This document shows, one piece after another, positions 1-7,801 of a stretch of 64,000 bases of DNA (position 1 is the stretch's first letter; every line of letters starts with the position of its first letter). The translations under genes and the position numbers were made by a program. The stretch is from CAYQQQ01 sp964420125 (GTDB lineage Bacteria; Actinomycetota; Acidimicrobiia; Acidimicrobiales; Microtrichaceae). Below the pieces are notes generated by a model. The model was not told where the DNA came from. It made no database searches and was given only the letters and a program-made list of their open reading frames with translations. The stretch lies in NCBI GenBank assembly GCA_964420125.1, contig CAYQQQ010000002.1, positions 186,001 to 250,000 of the forward strand. Reading direction: 5' to 3'.

Positions 1-2
1 TC

Positions 3-608
3 GATCGCTACGCCCGAGCGACGCGATGGCGCCAGGACGGCGAGCTCGGAACGAACCTGCGAGGGGCGAAGGTGGGGGTCCTCGGAGCCGGGGGGATCAC
101 CGAGGTGCTGTTGCGCCTGCTGTCGCCCTGGGGCTGCGAGGTGACCGTGGCTCGCCACCGCGTGGCTCCCGTGCCCGGGGCGACGCGGGTTCTGGGCTCC
201 TCGCCGGCGGAGATCGACGAGGCCGTCGCCGGAGCCGATCTCGTGGTGCTGGCACTGGCGCTCACGGCCGAGACCACCGGCATCGTCGACGCCCGACGCC
301 TGGAACTGCTCCACGAGGGCTCCGTGCTGGTCAACGTCGCACGTGGCGCCCACGTCGTGACCGACGACCTCGTGGCGGTCCTGCGGGAGCAGCGCATCCT
401 CGCCGCCGGCCTCGACGTGACCGACCCCGAGCCGCTCCCGGAGGGCCATCCCCTCTGGTCCCTGCCGAACTGCATCGTCACCCCCCACGTGGGCAACACC
501 ACGCGCATGGCGATCCCCCTGCTCGCCAGGCGGATCACCGCCAACGTGGCCCGCCGGATCGCCGGCGAGGAGCTGTTGGGGCGTGTCGAGCCGCGACTCG
601 GCTACTGA
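3..608 (+). CDS. D-isomer-specific 2-hydroxyacid dehydrogenase, 5'-truncated
   Basis: This is the C-terminal two-thirds of an NAD-dependent D-2-hydroxyacid dehydrogenase; the frame is open from the window edge, so the start lies upstream. A glycine-rich Rossmann motif (VGVLGAGGIT) follows the entry sequence LRGAK. Later come the family blocks LLHEGSVLVNVARGAH, the AAGLDVTDPEPLPEGHPLW stretch with its acidic residue, and the histidine region IVTPHVGN. These enzymes reduce 2-keto acids in the cytosol. The substrate cannot be read from the fragment, and phosphoglycerate, glyoxylate or another 2-oxo acid are all possible. The stop at 606-608 is followed by only 54 nt before a convergent small gene. 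Confidence 0.85.
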   Translation, partial: DRYARATRWRQDGELGTNLRGAKVGVLGAGGITEVLLRLLSPWGCEVTVARHRVAPVPGATRVLGSSPAEIDEAVAGADLVVLALALTAETTGIVDARRLELLHEGSVLVNVARGAHVVTDDLVAVLREQRILAAGLDVTDPEPLPEGHPLWSLPNCIVTPHVGNTTRMAIPLLARRITANVARRIAGEELLGRVEPRLGY

Positions 609-662
609 GGGACCCACTCCGCCCTGCGCGGCCTGCGATGCGAGCCTCGGCTCCTCGACCGC

Positions 663-914
663 TCAGCGGCCGGCGTCCTCGCCCAGCTCCGCCAGGGCGG
701 ACGCCAGCGCCAGGCGCAGTCGGCGGGCGTGGGGGGCGTCGAGGTGGAGGGCGAACCCCTCGCCGGCGCCTCCCAGCTCCTCGACCACGAGGTGCACCCT
801 GGGGTTGCCGTCGTCGTAGTCGTCGACGATGCCCACCGCCCAGCTGACCGGCAGCTCGTCGTCCTCCCTGCCGGGGGGCGCGGGGAGCTGGTCGTCATCG
901 ATGCTGCGTCGCAC
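663..914 (-). CDS. Small conserved-looking hypothetical protein (83 aa)
   Basis: I do not recognise the family. The 83-residue product is acidic and soluble, with no signal peptide or membrane segment. The N-terminus is rich in Asp/Glu/Pro (IDDDQLPAPPGREDDE), the middle looks like a short beta-rich core (VSWAVGIVDDYDDG, RVHLVVEELG), and the end is a Leu/Ala helix. The gene is supported by actinobacterial codon use and by a TACGGT hexamer exactly 6 nt upstream of the GTG start. The same -10 geometry precedes at least seven other genes here and suggests leaderless transcription. It is divergent from hemE, 47 nt away. Confidence 0.6.
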   Translation of the reverse strand: MRRSIDDDQLPAPPGREDDELPVSWAVGIVDDYDDGNPRVHLVVEELGGAGEGFALHLDAPHARRLRLALASALAELGEDAGR

Positions 915-961
915 CGCGGCACCGTAGCGGCCCGGGTCGGTGCAGGTCCGCCGGGGCGAGG

Positions 962-2074
962 ATGCGAGACTGGGCCGCGATGCCAGACCGCCCCGAGGCC
1001 CGCCACGCCCGCTCGCCGTTCATCCGCGCCTGCCGCGGCGAACCCGTCCCCCACACGCCGGTGTGGTTCATGCGCCAGGCGGGGCGGTCCCTTCCCGAGT
1101 ATCGGGCGATCAGAGGCTCCGGCAGCATCCTGGAGGCCATCGCCCGGCCCGACCTCGCCACGGAGATCACGCTGCAGCCCGTCCGCCGCCACGGCGTCGA
1201 CGCGGCCATCCTCTACTCCGACATCATGACCCCGGTGCACGCCATCGGCTTCGGCATCGACATCCAACCGGGTGTCGGCCCGGTGGTGGCGGAGCCGTTC
1301 CGCAGCGCCGCCGACCTGGCGCGGCTGCGGCCGCTGGACCCCGCGGCCGACACCCCCTACGTGCTGGAGACGGTGCGGAACCTGACAGCCGAGCTGCCCG
1401 TGCCGCTGATCGCCTTCGCAGGTGCGCCCTTCACGGTCGCGAGCTACCTGCTGGAAGGTCGCCCCAGCCGCACCTACGTGCGCACCAAGGCGCTGATGCA
1501 CACCGACGAGGCCCTCTGGCACCAGCTGCTGGACCGCCTCGCCGAGCTGGCCATCGCCAGCCTCCGCTCCCAGGTGGAGGCGGGGGCCTCGGCGCTGCAG
1601 CTGTTCGACTCGTGGGCCGGAGCGCTGTCGCCGATGGACTACGAGCGCTTCGTGCTGCCCGCGTCGACCAAGGTGCTCGCGGCGGTGCACGACCTCGGCG
1701 TGCCCCGCCTGCACTTCGGCGTCCACACGGGCGAGCTCCTGGGGCTCATGGCGAGCGCCGGCGTCGAGGTGATGGGGGTGGACTGGCGCACGCCGCTGGA
1801 CGCCGCTCGAGCCCGCGTGCCGGCGGGCGTCGCCCTGCAGGGCAACCTCGACCCCGCCGTCGCGGCCGCCGGTTGGGAGCCGGCGCGCCGAGCGGCGCTG
1901 GACGTGCTGGCCCGTGCCGCAGCACCTGACGCGGACGGCCGCCACCACGGCCACGTGTTCAACCTGGGCCACGGCGTGCTGCCGGAGACCGATCCCGAGG
2001 TGCTCACCGCGCTGGTGGAGCTGGTGCACTCAACCACGGCCGCCACACCTCCCGAGGCGCGGGAGGCACCGTGA
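962..2074 (+). CDS. hemE: Uroporphyrinogen decarboxylase
   Basis: HemE removes four acetate carboxyls from uroporphyrinogen III to give coproporphyrinogen III, in the cytosol. It is full length (370 aa). The family signature VWFMRQAGRSLPEYR comes near residue 40 with the substrate-binding Arg. Later come YSDIMTP, the GAPFTVASYLLEG block, the LFDSWAGALSP segment and the C-terminal GHGVLPETDPE. The second ATG at 980 gives an N-terminus closer to the usual length and could be the true start; neither has a strong Shine-Dalgarno. hemE overlaps hemH by four bases (GTGA), so the two are translationally coupled. Confidence 0.95.
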   Translation: MRDWAAMPDRPEARHARSPFIRACRGEPVPHTPVWFMRQAGRSLPEYRAIRGSGSILEAIARPDLATEITLQPVRRHGVDAAILYSDIMTPVHAIGFGIDIQPGVGPVVAEPFRSAADLARLRPLDPAADTPYVLETVRNLTAELPVPLIAFAGAPFTVASYLLEGRPSRTYVRTKALMHTDEALWHQLLDRLAELAIASLRSQVEAGASALQLFDSWAGALSPMDYERFVLPASTKVLAAVHDLGVPRLHFGVHTGELLGLMASAGVEVMGVDWRTPLDAARARVPAGVALQGNLDPAVAAAGWEPARRAALDVLARAAAPDADGRHHGHVFNLGHGVLPETDPEVLTALVELVHSTTAATPPEAREAP

Positions 2075-2967
2075 CCACCGGGGTGGTGGTGATGGCCTAC
2101 GGCACCCCCGCCTCACCCGGCGGGGTCGAGGCCTACTACACCCACATCCGACGGGGACGGCCTCCGGAACCCGCCCAGCTGGCAGAGCTGGTGGCGCGCT
2201 ACGAAGCGATCGGCGGCACCTCCCCGTTGGCCGAGCGCACCCGAGCCCAGCTGCGGGCGATCGAGGCGAACCTGCCCGTCGACGCGGAGGATCCGTTCCT
2301 GGTCCGCCTCGGCCAGAAGCACTCCGCGCCGTTCATCGAGGGCGCGGTGCAGGAGCTGCGGGACCTGGGCGCCGACCGGATCGTCGGGCTGGTGCTCGCA
2401 CCCCACTACTCCTCGGCCAGCGTGGGGCAGTACCACGCCCGGGCCCGAGAGGCCGCCGGCGGTGTCGCGTACACCGGGATCGATTCCTGGCACCTACTCG
2501 AGGAGCTGATCGACTTCCAGACGGCCGCCGTCAGATCTGGCCTGGCCGGCCTTCCGGCGCGGACGCAGGTGGTCTTCACCGCCCACTCCCTGCCCGAGCG
2601 AGCACTCGAAGGCGATCCCTACCCCGACCAGCTGGCGGCGTCGGCGGAGCGGATCGCCCGGCGAGCGGGCCTGGGCGAGCAGCACCCGTGGCGACTCGGA
2701 TGGCAGTCGGCCGGGCGGACACCCGAGCCGTGGCGAGGCCCCGACATCCTCGAGCTGATCTCCGAGCTGGGAGCATCCGGGGACACCGACGGCGTGCTGG
2801 TGGTCCCCCAGGGGTTCACCTCCGATCACCTGGAGGTGCTCTACGACCTCGACATCGAGGCGGCACGGGCGGCGGAGGCGGCCGGCGTGGACTTCGCCCG
2901 CACCGGCGTGGTGAACGACGACGACGCGGTGATGGGTGCGCTGGCCCGGCTCGTCGCGGCCGGTTGA
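2071..2967 (+). CDS. hemH: Ferrochelatase (coproporphyrin-type expected)
   Basis: This class II chelatase inserts Fe2+ into a porphyrin. In actinobacteria the substrate is normally coproporphyrin III (the enzyme is then called CpfC), which fits the ChdC gene at 30.1 kb. At 298 aa it is slightly short for the family. It has the N-terminal MAYGTP motif, the metal-site histidine in VVFTAHSLPE (about residue 172), and the conserved glutamate in the GFTSDHLEVLYDLD segment. No C-terminal Cys-rich cluster typical of [2Fe-2S] ferrochelatases is obvious. The GTG start lies inside the hemE stop, and a hairpin at 2956-2975 straddles its own stop codon. Confidence 0.93.
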   Translation: MTTGVVVMAYGTPASPGGVEAYYTHIRRGRPPEPAQLAELVARYEAIGGTSPLAERTRAQLRAIEANLPVDAEDPFLVRLGQKHSAPFIEGAVQELRDLGADRIVGLVLAPHYSSASVGQYHARAREAAGGVAYTGIDSWHLLEELIDFQTAAVRSGLAGLPARTQVVFTAHSLPERALEGDPYPDQLAASAERIARRAGLGEQHPWRLGWQSAGRTPEPWRGPDILELISELGASGDTDGVLVVPQGFTSDHLEVLYDLDIEAARAAEAAGVDFARTGVVNDDDAVMGALARLVAAG

Positions 2968-2975
2968 CCGGCCGC
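2956..2975 (+). terminator. Hairpin across the hemH stop
   Basis: An 8-bp perfect GC stem (GCGGCCGG / CCGGCCGC) has a 4-nt loop, TTGA, that contains the hemH stop codon. There is no U-tract. It lies between convergent genes and probably ends hemH transcription, possibly in both directions. Confidence 0.5.
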
Positions 2976-2994
2976 GCGGGATCGGGCCCCCGCT

Positions 2995-4098
2995 TCAGCT
3001 GCAGCGCAGGGTCGGCAGACCCGTCGGCCCCGTCGTGGTGTCGTCCCCGGTGAGGCCGAGCAGGTACGACCCGGACCACAGCAGCAGCCCGGCGGCCAGG
3101 TGCAGCCCGCGCCGGCCGAGCCGCACGTCGCCGACCGCGCCCTCGGCGAGGGCGAGCATGGCCGCCTCGGTCACCTCGAGGAAGCCGTAGGAGAGCTCCA
3201 CGATCGCCTCGTAGGCGGCCGGATCGAAGCCATCGGTGCTCAGCAGGCGCGACCACACCTCGCGCCCTGCAGGCACCGCCCCGCCGCCGGCGCGCTGCAT
3301 CGACTCCCCCAGGAGCTGCCAGGTCGGATCGGACGACCCCGTCAGGCGCGTGGCGGTGGGACCCAGCTCCACCAGCGCCTCCAGCGGCAGCGCGGTGGAG
3401 CGACAACCGAGCCAGGTCCCGCACTGCAGGGGCGCCGGTGGGGTGACTCCCCCGGGCGGGTGACCCAGCACGACCTCCAGGTAGCCCCGGTTGTAGCCGT
3501 GCACGAGGCTCATGAGCAGCACGAGCCCGGCCGCCATGCGTCGGACCGATGCCTCGTCGCCCCGGTCGGCGACACGGACCAGCTCACCCACCGAGCCGTC
3601 CAGCCCGGCGAACGTCCCGCCGCGCAGCGCGCCCAGCAGCGCCGACTGCAGCGCCGCGCCCGACAGCGGCAGCAACCCGGTGGGAGCGCCGGCGCTCTCG
3701 CTGCCGAGGCCGATGGCCACGGTGGTGGTCAGGTAGCGACCGCCGAACCAGCCGGAGAGGAAGAGGTTGCCGAGCCGGGCCCTCACCTCGGCGCGGTCAC
3801 CGCCCTGGTGAGCGAAGAGGGCGTCCGCCGAGTCGAGCGCCAGGGTCCCGTAGAAGAACCGGGCGTCCCCGGGACGCTCCGGCACCCCGCACGCCGCGCA
3901 TGCGAGCTCGTCGAGCAGCGCCCGGTCGACCTCGAAGGCCGTCGCGACGGGGAAGGGCACCGCCGGCACCTCGACGTGCTCGCCCGCCCACGCCGCCTGT
4001 CGACCGGCGGGCGGGGTGCAGGCGGACGCGAGGAGCGACACCGCCACCCCCGACGCGAGCAGTCCCGGCACTCGGATGCACCGACGCCACATGACCAT
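2995..4098 (-). CDS. Predicted lipoprotein of unknown function
   Basis: This is a 367-aa exported protein with an N-terminal hydrophobic signal and lipobox ending LLASAC (Cys 27), so it is probably a membrane-anchored lipoprotein. The mature part is rich in Ala/Leu/Gly helices, with Cys residues in LACAACG and in the CGTWLGC stretch that could form disulfides. A hydrophobic stretch near the C-terminus (LAAGLLLWSGSYLLGL) might be a second anchor. I cannot assign a domain. A GGAGGGGG sequence about 6 nt upstream supports the ATG at 4098; an alternative ATG lies two codons in. Its position ahead of the copper cassette on the same strand may be incidental. Confidence 0.75.
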   Translation of the reverse strand: MVMWRRCIRVPGLLASGVAVSLLASACTPPAGRQAAWAGEHVEVPAVPFPVATAFEVDRALLDELACAACGVPERPGDARFFYGTLALDSADALFAHQGGDRAEVRARLGNLFLSGWFGGRYLTTTVAIGLGSESAGAPTGLLPLSGAALQSALLGALRGGTFAGLDGSVGELVRVADRGDEASVRRMAAGLVLLMSLVHGYNRGYLEVVLGHPPGGVTPPAPLQCGTWLGCRSTALPLEALVELGPTATRLTGSSDPTWQLLGESMQRAGGGAVPAGREVWSRLLSTDGFDPAAYEAIVELSYGFLEVTEAAMLALAEGAVGDVRLGRRGLHLAAGLLLWSGSYLLGLTGDDTTTGPTGLPTLRCS

Positions 4099-4173
4099 CG
4101 ACCCCCTCCCCGCCTCGGGTGCAACCGCGCCGATCGTAGCGGTCGGGGCGGGTTGCGCTCCCAGAGGCGGGCG

Positions 4174-4590
4174 TCAGGCCTCCCGCACCTCGATGGTGAA
4201 GGCGCCGTCGGGATGCACGTCGCACTCGCCCGTGAGGGTGCCGGGGGTGGTGAACTCCATGGTGACGGTGCGACCGGCGGGCACCCAGAAGATCCCGACG
4301 TTCGCTCCCTGCACGTCGTCGTTGACGATCCGGATCCGCTCACCCACCTCCACCTCGAGGGTGCGAGGGACGATCTCGACCTCCTCGCCGGCATCGATGC
4401 GCTGACCGGTGCCGAAGGGGATGACGTACTCGTGGTCGAAGCGGTCGTCGCCGGGCCCCACGACCTCCACCTGCGGCGCGCCCGGGTCGCCGACGCCTTC
4501 GACCACGACGTCCTCGGACGCACCCGAGCAGGCAGCGGCCCCGAGGGCCACCAGCACGACCGCCCACCGGGTGCGTCCGAGACGGCGCAT
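4174..4590 (-). CDS. Cupredoxin-like lipoprotein with incomplete copper site
   Basis: A 138-aa lipoprotein (lipid-anchor Cys 21 in GAAAC) whose C-terminal half reads as a plastocyanin-like fold: EVGERIRIVNDD, then a strand pair, then GECDVHPDGAFTIEV at the end. Typical type-1 copper sites use His...Cys-X2-His-X(n)-Met. Here Cys 123 and His 126 remain, but the position after the NDD turn holds Asn rather than His and the final Met is absent. It may bind copper weakly or serve only as a structural module. The ATG overlaps the PCuAC stop (TGATG), so the two are probably cotranscribed. Confidence 0.75.
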   Translation of the reverse strand: MRRLGRTRWAVVLVALGAAACSGASEDVVVEGVGDPGAPQVEVVGPGDDRFDHEYVIPFGTGQRIDAGEEVEIVPRTLEVEVGERIRIVNDDVQGANVGIFWVPAGRTVTMEFTTPGTLTGECDVHPDGAFTIEVREA

Positions 4591-5213
4591 CAGGGCTCCT
4601 TGACCTCGGCCGTCACGGTCACCTCGCCGGCGCCGGAGAAGGTGAGCGTCACCTCGACGGTGTCGCCCGCCACGAGGTCCTTCTGGAGGTCGAGCAGCAT
4701 CACGTGCAGACCACCTGGCTCGAGCTTCACGGTGGACTCCGCGGGGATCTCGACCTTCTCCACGGGTCGCATCGTCATCATCCCCGAACCGCCGGCCATC
4801 GTGGTGGTCGACTCGTCGCCCATGTCCATGTCCATGGTGGTGGTGGTCTCGGTGTCACCGCCCATGTCACCGCTCATGTCGCCGCTGGAGCCACCCCCCT
4901 CGTCGCTGACGGTCTCGTGCAGCTCCACGGTGGTCGCCACGTCCGCCGGCACGCTGGCCTCGGTGAGCTCCTCCGCCTGCGCACCCGCGGTGATGTCCAT
5001 GTAGATGGCCGTGTTGCCTCCCGTGGTCCCGGGTCGCACCCAGGCGTTCTCCACGGTCACGTCGGCGGTCGCCGCCGCGGTGGTCGAGGAAGAGTCCTCG
5101 GCGGTGGTGTCGGTGGACTCCTCGTCGTCGCCGCACCCTGCGAGCGGCGCGGCGATCGCCACCGCACCGACGGTGACGGCGACCATGCGACGGATGTTCG
5201 GATGAGCTCTCAT
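4590..5213 (-). CDS. PCu(A)C-type copper chaperone lipoprotein with Met-rich insert
   Basis: This extracytoplasmic Cu(I) chaperone of the PCuAC (DUF461) family is known to deliver copper to the CuA site of cytochrome oxidases. It has a lipoprotein signal with Cys 27 (LAGC) and a Ser/Thr-rich linker. The copper ligands follow as His 99 (VELHET), Met residues around 145-148 (MMTMRPVE) and His 170-x-Met 172 (GLHVML). Between the first His and the Met block lies a roughly 35-residue Met/Asp/Thr/Gly-rich insert (DMSGDMGG, MDMDMGDE) that is longer than usual. An AAGGAAG Shine-Dalgarno precedes the ATG. It sits 49 nt downstream of the Sco gene. Confidence 0.9.
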   Translation of the reverse strand: MRAHPNIRRMVAVTVGAVAIAAPLAGCGDDEESTDTTAEDSSSTTAAATADVTVENAWVRPGTTGGNTAIYMDITAGAQAEELTEASVPADVATTVELHETVSDEGGGSSGDMSGDMGGDTETTTTMDMDMGDESTTTMAGGSGMMTMRPVEKVEIPAESTVKLEPGGLHVMLLDLQKDLVAGDTVEVTLTFSGAGEVTVTAEVKEP

Positions 5214-5262
5214 GCAGCTTCCTTTGTTCGGGAGCGCCTCGTCGCGCTCCGGTGGTACACGC

Positions 5263-6045
5263 TCACGTGCTGCCGGAGCCGGTACGGCCGCCGGAGGCGA
5301 GGAGCGAGCTCAGGTCACGGGCCAGCGACTCGTGGCTGGTCCCGAAGGGCCACTGGAGGATCACCCGGCCCTGGTCGTCCACGGCGTACAGGTCGCCGGT
5401 GTGGGACACCTCCACCTCGCCCTCGGTGTCGGTCACCACCTCGTAGTCGGCACCGAAGGCTTCCGCGGCCGCTCGGAGGGCGGCCGGGTCGTCGGTCCGC
5501 AGCGCCGCGCCGTCGGCGATGAACCGGCTCACGTAGTCGGTGAAGCCGTCTCCCTGGTCACGGTCCGGGTCGATGGTCACCATCGACACCGAGACCTTGG
5601 CCCGATCCTGCTCGTCGAGGGTCCCGAGGGCCCGCCGCACGTCCGACATGGTGGTGGGGCACACGTCGGGACAGGCCGTGTAGCCGAAGTAGACCAGGTG
5701 GATCCCACCGGGGCTCGCCGGCATGGACACCGCGGCGGAGCCGTCGGCCCTCGGCACCACCACCGCGGACACGTCGGGTGGCGGCTCGATGGAGTAGCCC
5801 GACAGCGCGTCGGTCGCCTCCTCCTCGGTGCCACCGCCCGACGCGGCCCCTGGGTCCTGCACCGCACCGTCGCCCGCCGCATCGTGCTCCGCAGATCCAC
5901 CGCAGCCGACGATCGGTGCCACCGACAGGGCGGCGACCACCGTCAACCGCAGCCAGACGGCCGCCCTGCGGGCCGGCAGCGGCGGCGAGGGGGCGTTGCC
6001 GCCGGCGCTCGAGCGGTGGAGGGTGGGCCCGGCCATCGCCACCAC
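5263..6045 (-). CDS. SCO1/SenC-family copper metallochaperone
   Basis: A thioredoxin-fold protein used for CuA assembly in cytochrome oxidase. The 260-aa product has a lipoprotein signal (Cys 48, IVGC), an acidic Gly/Ala linker, then the Sco domain. The copper-binding motif is FGYTACPDVCPTTM (CxxxC), and the conserved histidine is in the VSHTGDLYAVD segment. Met 4 (6036) is an alternative start. With PCuAC and the cupredoxin it forms a minus-strand copper-delivery cassette. No CuA oxidase subunit is encoded in the window, so the client oxidase must be elsewhere. Confidence 0.92.
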   Translation of the reverse strand: MVAMAGPTLHRSSAGGNAPSPPLPARRAAVWLRLTVVAALSVAPIVGCGGSAEHDAAGDGAVQDPGAASGGGTEEEATDALSGYSIEPPPDVSAVVVPRADGSAAVSMPASPGGIHLVYFGYTACPDVCPTTMSDVRRALGTLDEQDRAKVSVSMVTIDPDRDQGDGFTDYVSRFIADGAALRTDDPAALRAAAEAFGADYEVVTDTEGEVEVSHTGDLYAVDDQGRVILQWPFGTSHESLARDLSSLLASGGRTGSGST

Positions 6046-6187
6046 GCTGGCGACGGACCTCCGACGCGGTCAAGGCACCCGGGGAGGACATGTTTCACCG
6101 GAACCAGGGCGGCGCTCGTGACGACCAGGCGATGGGGACCCACCGATAGGGGACGCTCCGGTACCGGATGCGACAATCTGGGCCCAG

Positions 6188-7753
6188 ATGACCTCGACCT
6201 CGCACCGACCTGCGCCACCGATCGAACGACGGTCGTTCGTGCGACGCGCGGCCATGTCCGCCGGCGCAGGCCTCGCCATCTGCCTCGCCATGCCGCCGTG
6301 GGGGTGGTGGCCGCTGGCCATCGCCGGGATCGCCCTGTGGCTGCACGTGCTCGAGGACGAGCCGCGCCGGGGTCGCTTCGCGCTCGGGTGGATCGTCGGC
6401 GTGGCCTGGTTCGGACCCTCCACGCTGTGGATGTTCGGGCTCACCGCGGCGGGCTTCCCCCTGGCGGTGCTGCTCGGGTGGGGTCCGCTGGTCGGCGGCG
6501 TGTCGTTGCTCTCGCCGCCCGATCGACGACGCCTCGTCGCCCTGCCCGCCGCCATCGTGCTCTTCGAGTGGTTCCACATCCACGCCCCGTTCGGCGGGGT
6601 GCCGCTGTCGATGCTGGGGATGACCCAGACCCGCGCACCGCTGCTTCCCCTGGCCCGGCTCGGCGGTGCCCTCCTGGTCGGAGCGGCGGTGGCCGCCGTG
6701 GGCGTCGCCCTGTTGCTGGCCATCGAACGGCGCTGGCGTCCGGCGGGCCTCGTGATCGTGGCGGTCGCGCTGCTGGCCCTCGTCGGCGACCTCTGGCCCG
6801 TCGGCGATCCCGTGGGGGAGATCACCATCGCCGTGGTGCAGGGCGGGGGCCCGCAGGGAACCCGCTACGAGGCCGGTCAGGAACCCGAGGTGTTCCAGCG
6901 CCACCTCGAGGCCACCCGCACGATCGCCGACGACGCAGAGGTCGACCTTGTGGTGTGGCCGGAGAACGCCATCAACGTCCAGGGGAGCTTCGAGTACCAC
7001 GAGTGGCGCCAGGAGCTCACCGCGGAGGCGGCACGGATCGGCGCGCCGATCCTCGCCGGCGTGGTGGAGGACGCCCCCGGCGATCCGGAGGCGTTCGTGA
7101 ACTACAGCGTGATGGTGAACCCCGACGGCTCCCTGGGCGACCGCTACGACAAGGAGCGGCGGGTGCCCTTCGGCGAGTACGTCCCCCTCCGTGCGGTGCT
7201 GGAGCCGATCGCCGGAGCGGCGCTGCCACCCCGGGACCAGGTGCCCGGCGACGGGGTCGCCGTGATCGACACGCCCGCGGGGCCGGTGGCGGTGGCCATC
7301 AGCTGGGAGATCTTCTTCGGGCGACGGGTCCGGGAGGGGGTGAGGGAGGGAGGCGAGGTGGTGCTGAACCCCACCAACGGCTCGAGCTACCAGCTGACCC
7401 AGGTCCAGACCCAGCAGATCGCCACCTCGCAGCTCCGCGCCCTGGAGAGCGGGCGGTGGGTGGTGCAGGCGTCCCCGACCGGTTTCAGCGCCTTCGTCTC
7501 GCCCGACGGATCGGTGCAGCGACGCACCGAGGTCTCGGAGCGCCGCATCGTGACCCAGCGGATCGAGCGCTACGACTCGACGGTGCCCGCGCAGGCCCTG
7601 GGCGACGTCCCGGCGGTGCTGCTGGCGCTGGTGGCGCTCGCCTGGGTGTACCGGCGGCGCCTGGAGGGCGGTCCGCCGACGGAGGTCGTCTTCGTCGAGG
7701 AGGTGGCCGGGGCCGCGCCCGAGGCGGCGCCCGGGCCCGACGACGTGCGGTAG
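6188..7753 (+). CDS. lnt: Apolipoprotein N-acyltransferase homologue with Cys-to-Ser active site
   Basis: This 521-aa integral membrane protein has an N-terminal multi-helix domain (about 20-200), an extracytoplasmic nitrilase-like domain (about 212-480) and a last helix near 480-495. Lnt N-acylates the lipid-modified cysteine of lipoproteins. The catalytic Glu 259 (VVWPENAI) and Lys 322 (YDKERRVPFGEYVPL) are present. At the nucleophile position the usual ICYE or ICFE reads ISWE (Ser 372; codon AGC at 7301-7303). Either this clade uses serine or the protein is inactive or repurposed. Many lipoproteins in the window would be its potential substrates. Confidence 0.85.
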   Translation: MTSTSHRPAPPIERRSFVRRAAMSAGAGLAICLAMPPWGWWPLAIAGIALWLHVLEDEPRRGRFALGWIVGVAWFGPSTLWMFGLTAAGFPLAVLLGWGPLVGGVSLLSPPDRRRLVALPAAIVLFEWFHIHAPFGGVPLSMLGMTQTRAPLLPLARLGGALLVGAAVAAVGVALLLAIERRWRPAGLVIVAVALLALVGDLWPVGDPVGEITIAVVQGGGPQGTRYEAGQEPEVFQRHLEATRTIADDAEVDLVVWPENAINVQGSFEYHEWRQELTAEAARIGAPILAGVVEDAPGDPEAFVNYSVMVNPDGSLGDRYDKERRVPFGEYVPLRAVLEPIAGAALPPRDQVPGDGVAVIDTPAGPVAVAISWEIFFGRRVREGVREGGEVVLNPTNGSSYQLTQVQTQQIATSQLRALESGRWVVQASPTGFSAFVSPDGSVQRRTEVSERRIVTQRIERYDSTVPAQALGDVPAVLLALVALAWVYRRRLEGGPPTEVVFVEEVAGAAPEAAPGPDDVR

Positions 7754-7801
7754 CGGTCCCCTCGCGGAGGACTCCGGGCCCGGCCCTCGGCGGGCAGGTG
7801 G

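Noticed and set aside
4174..6045. Part of a cytochrome c oxidase operon
   Set aside because: No ctaC, ctaD or haem A synthase genes are in the window; only the copper-delivery proteins are present.
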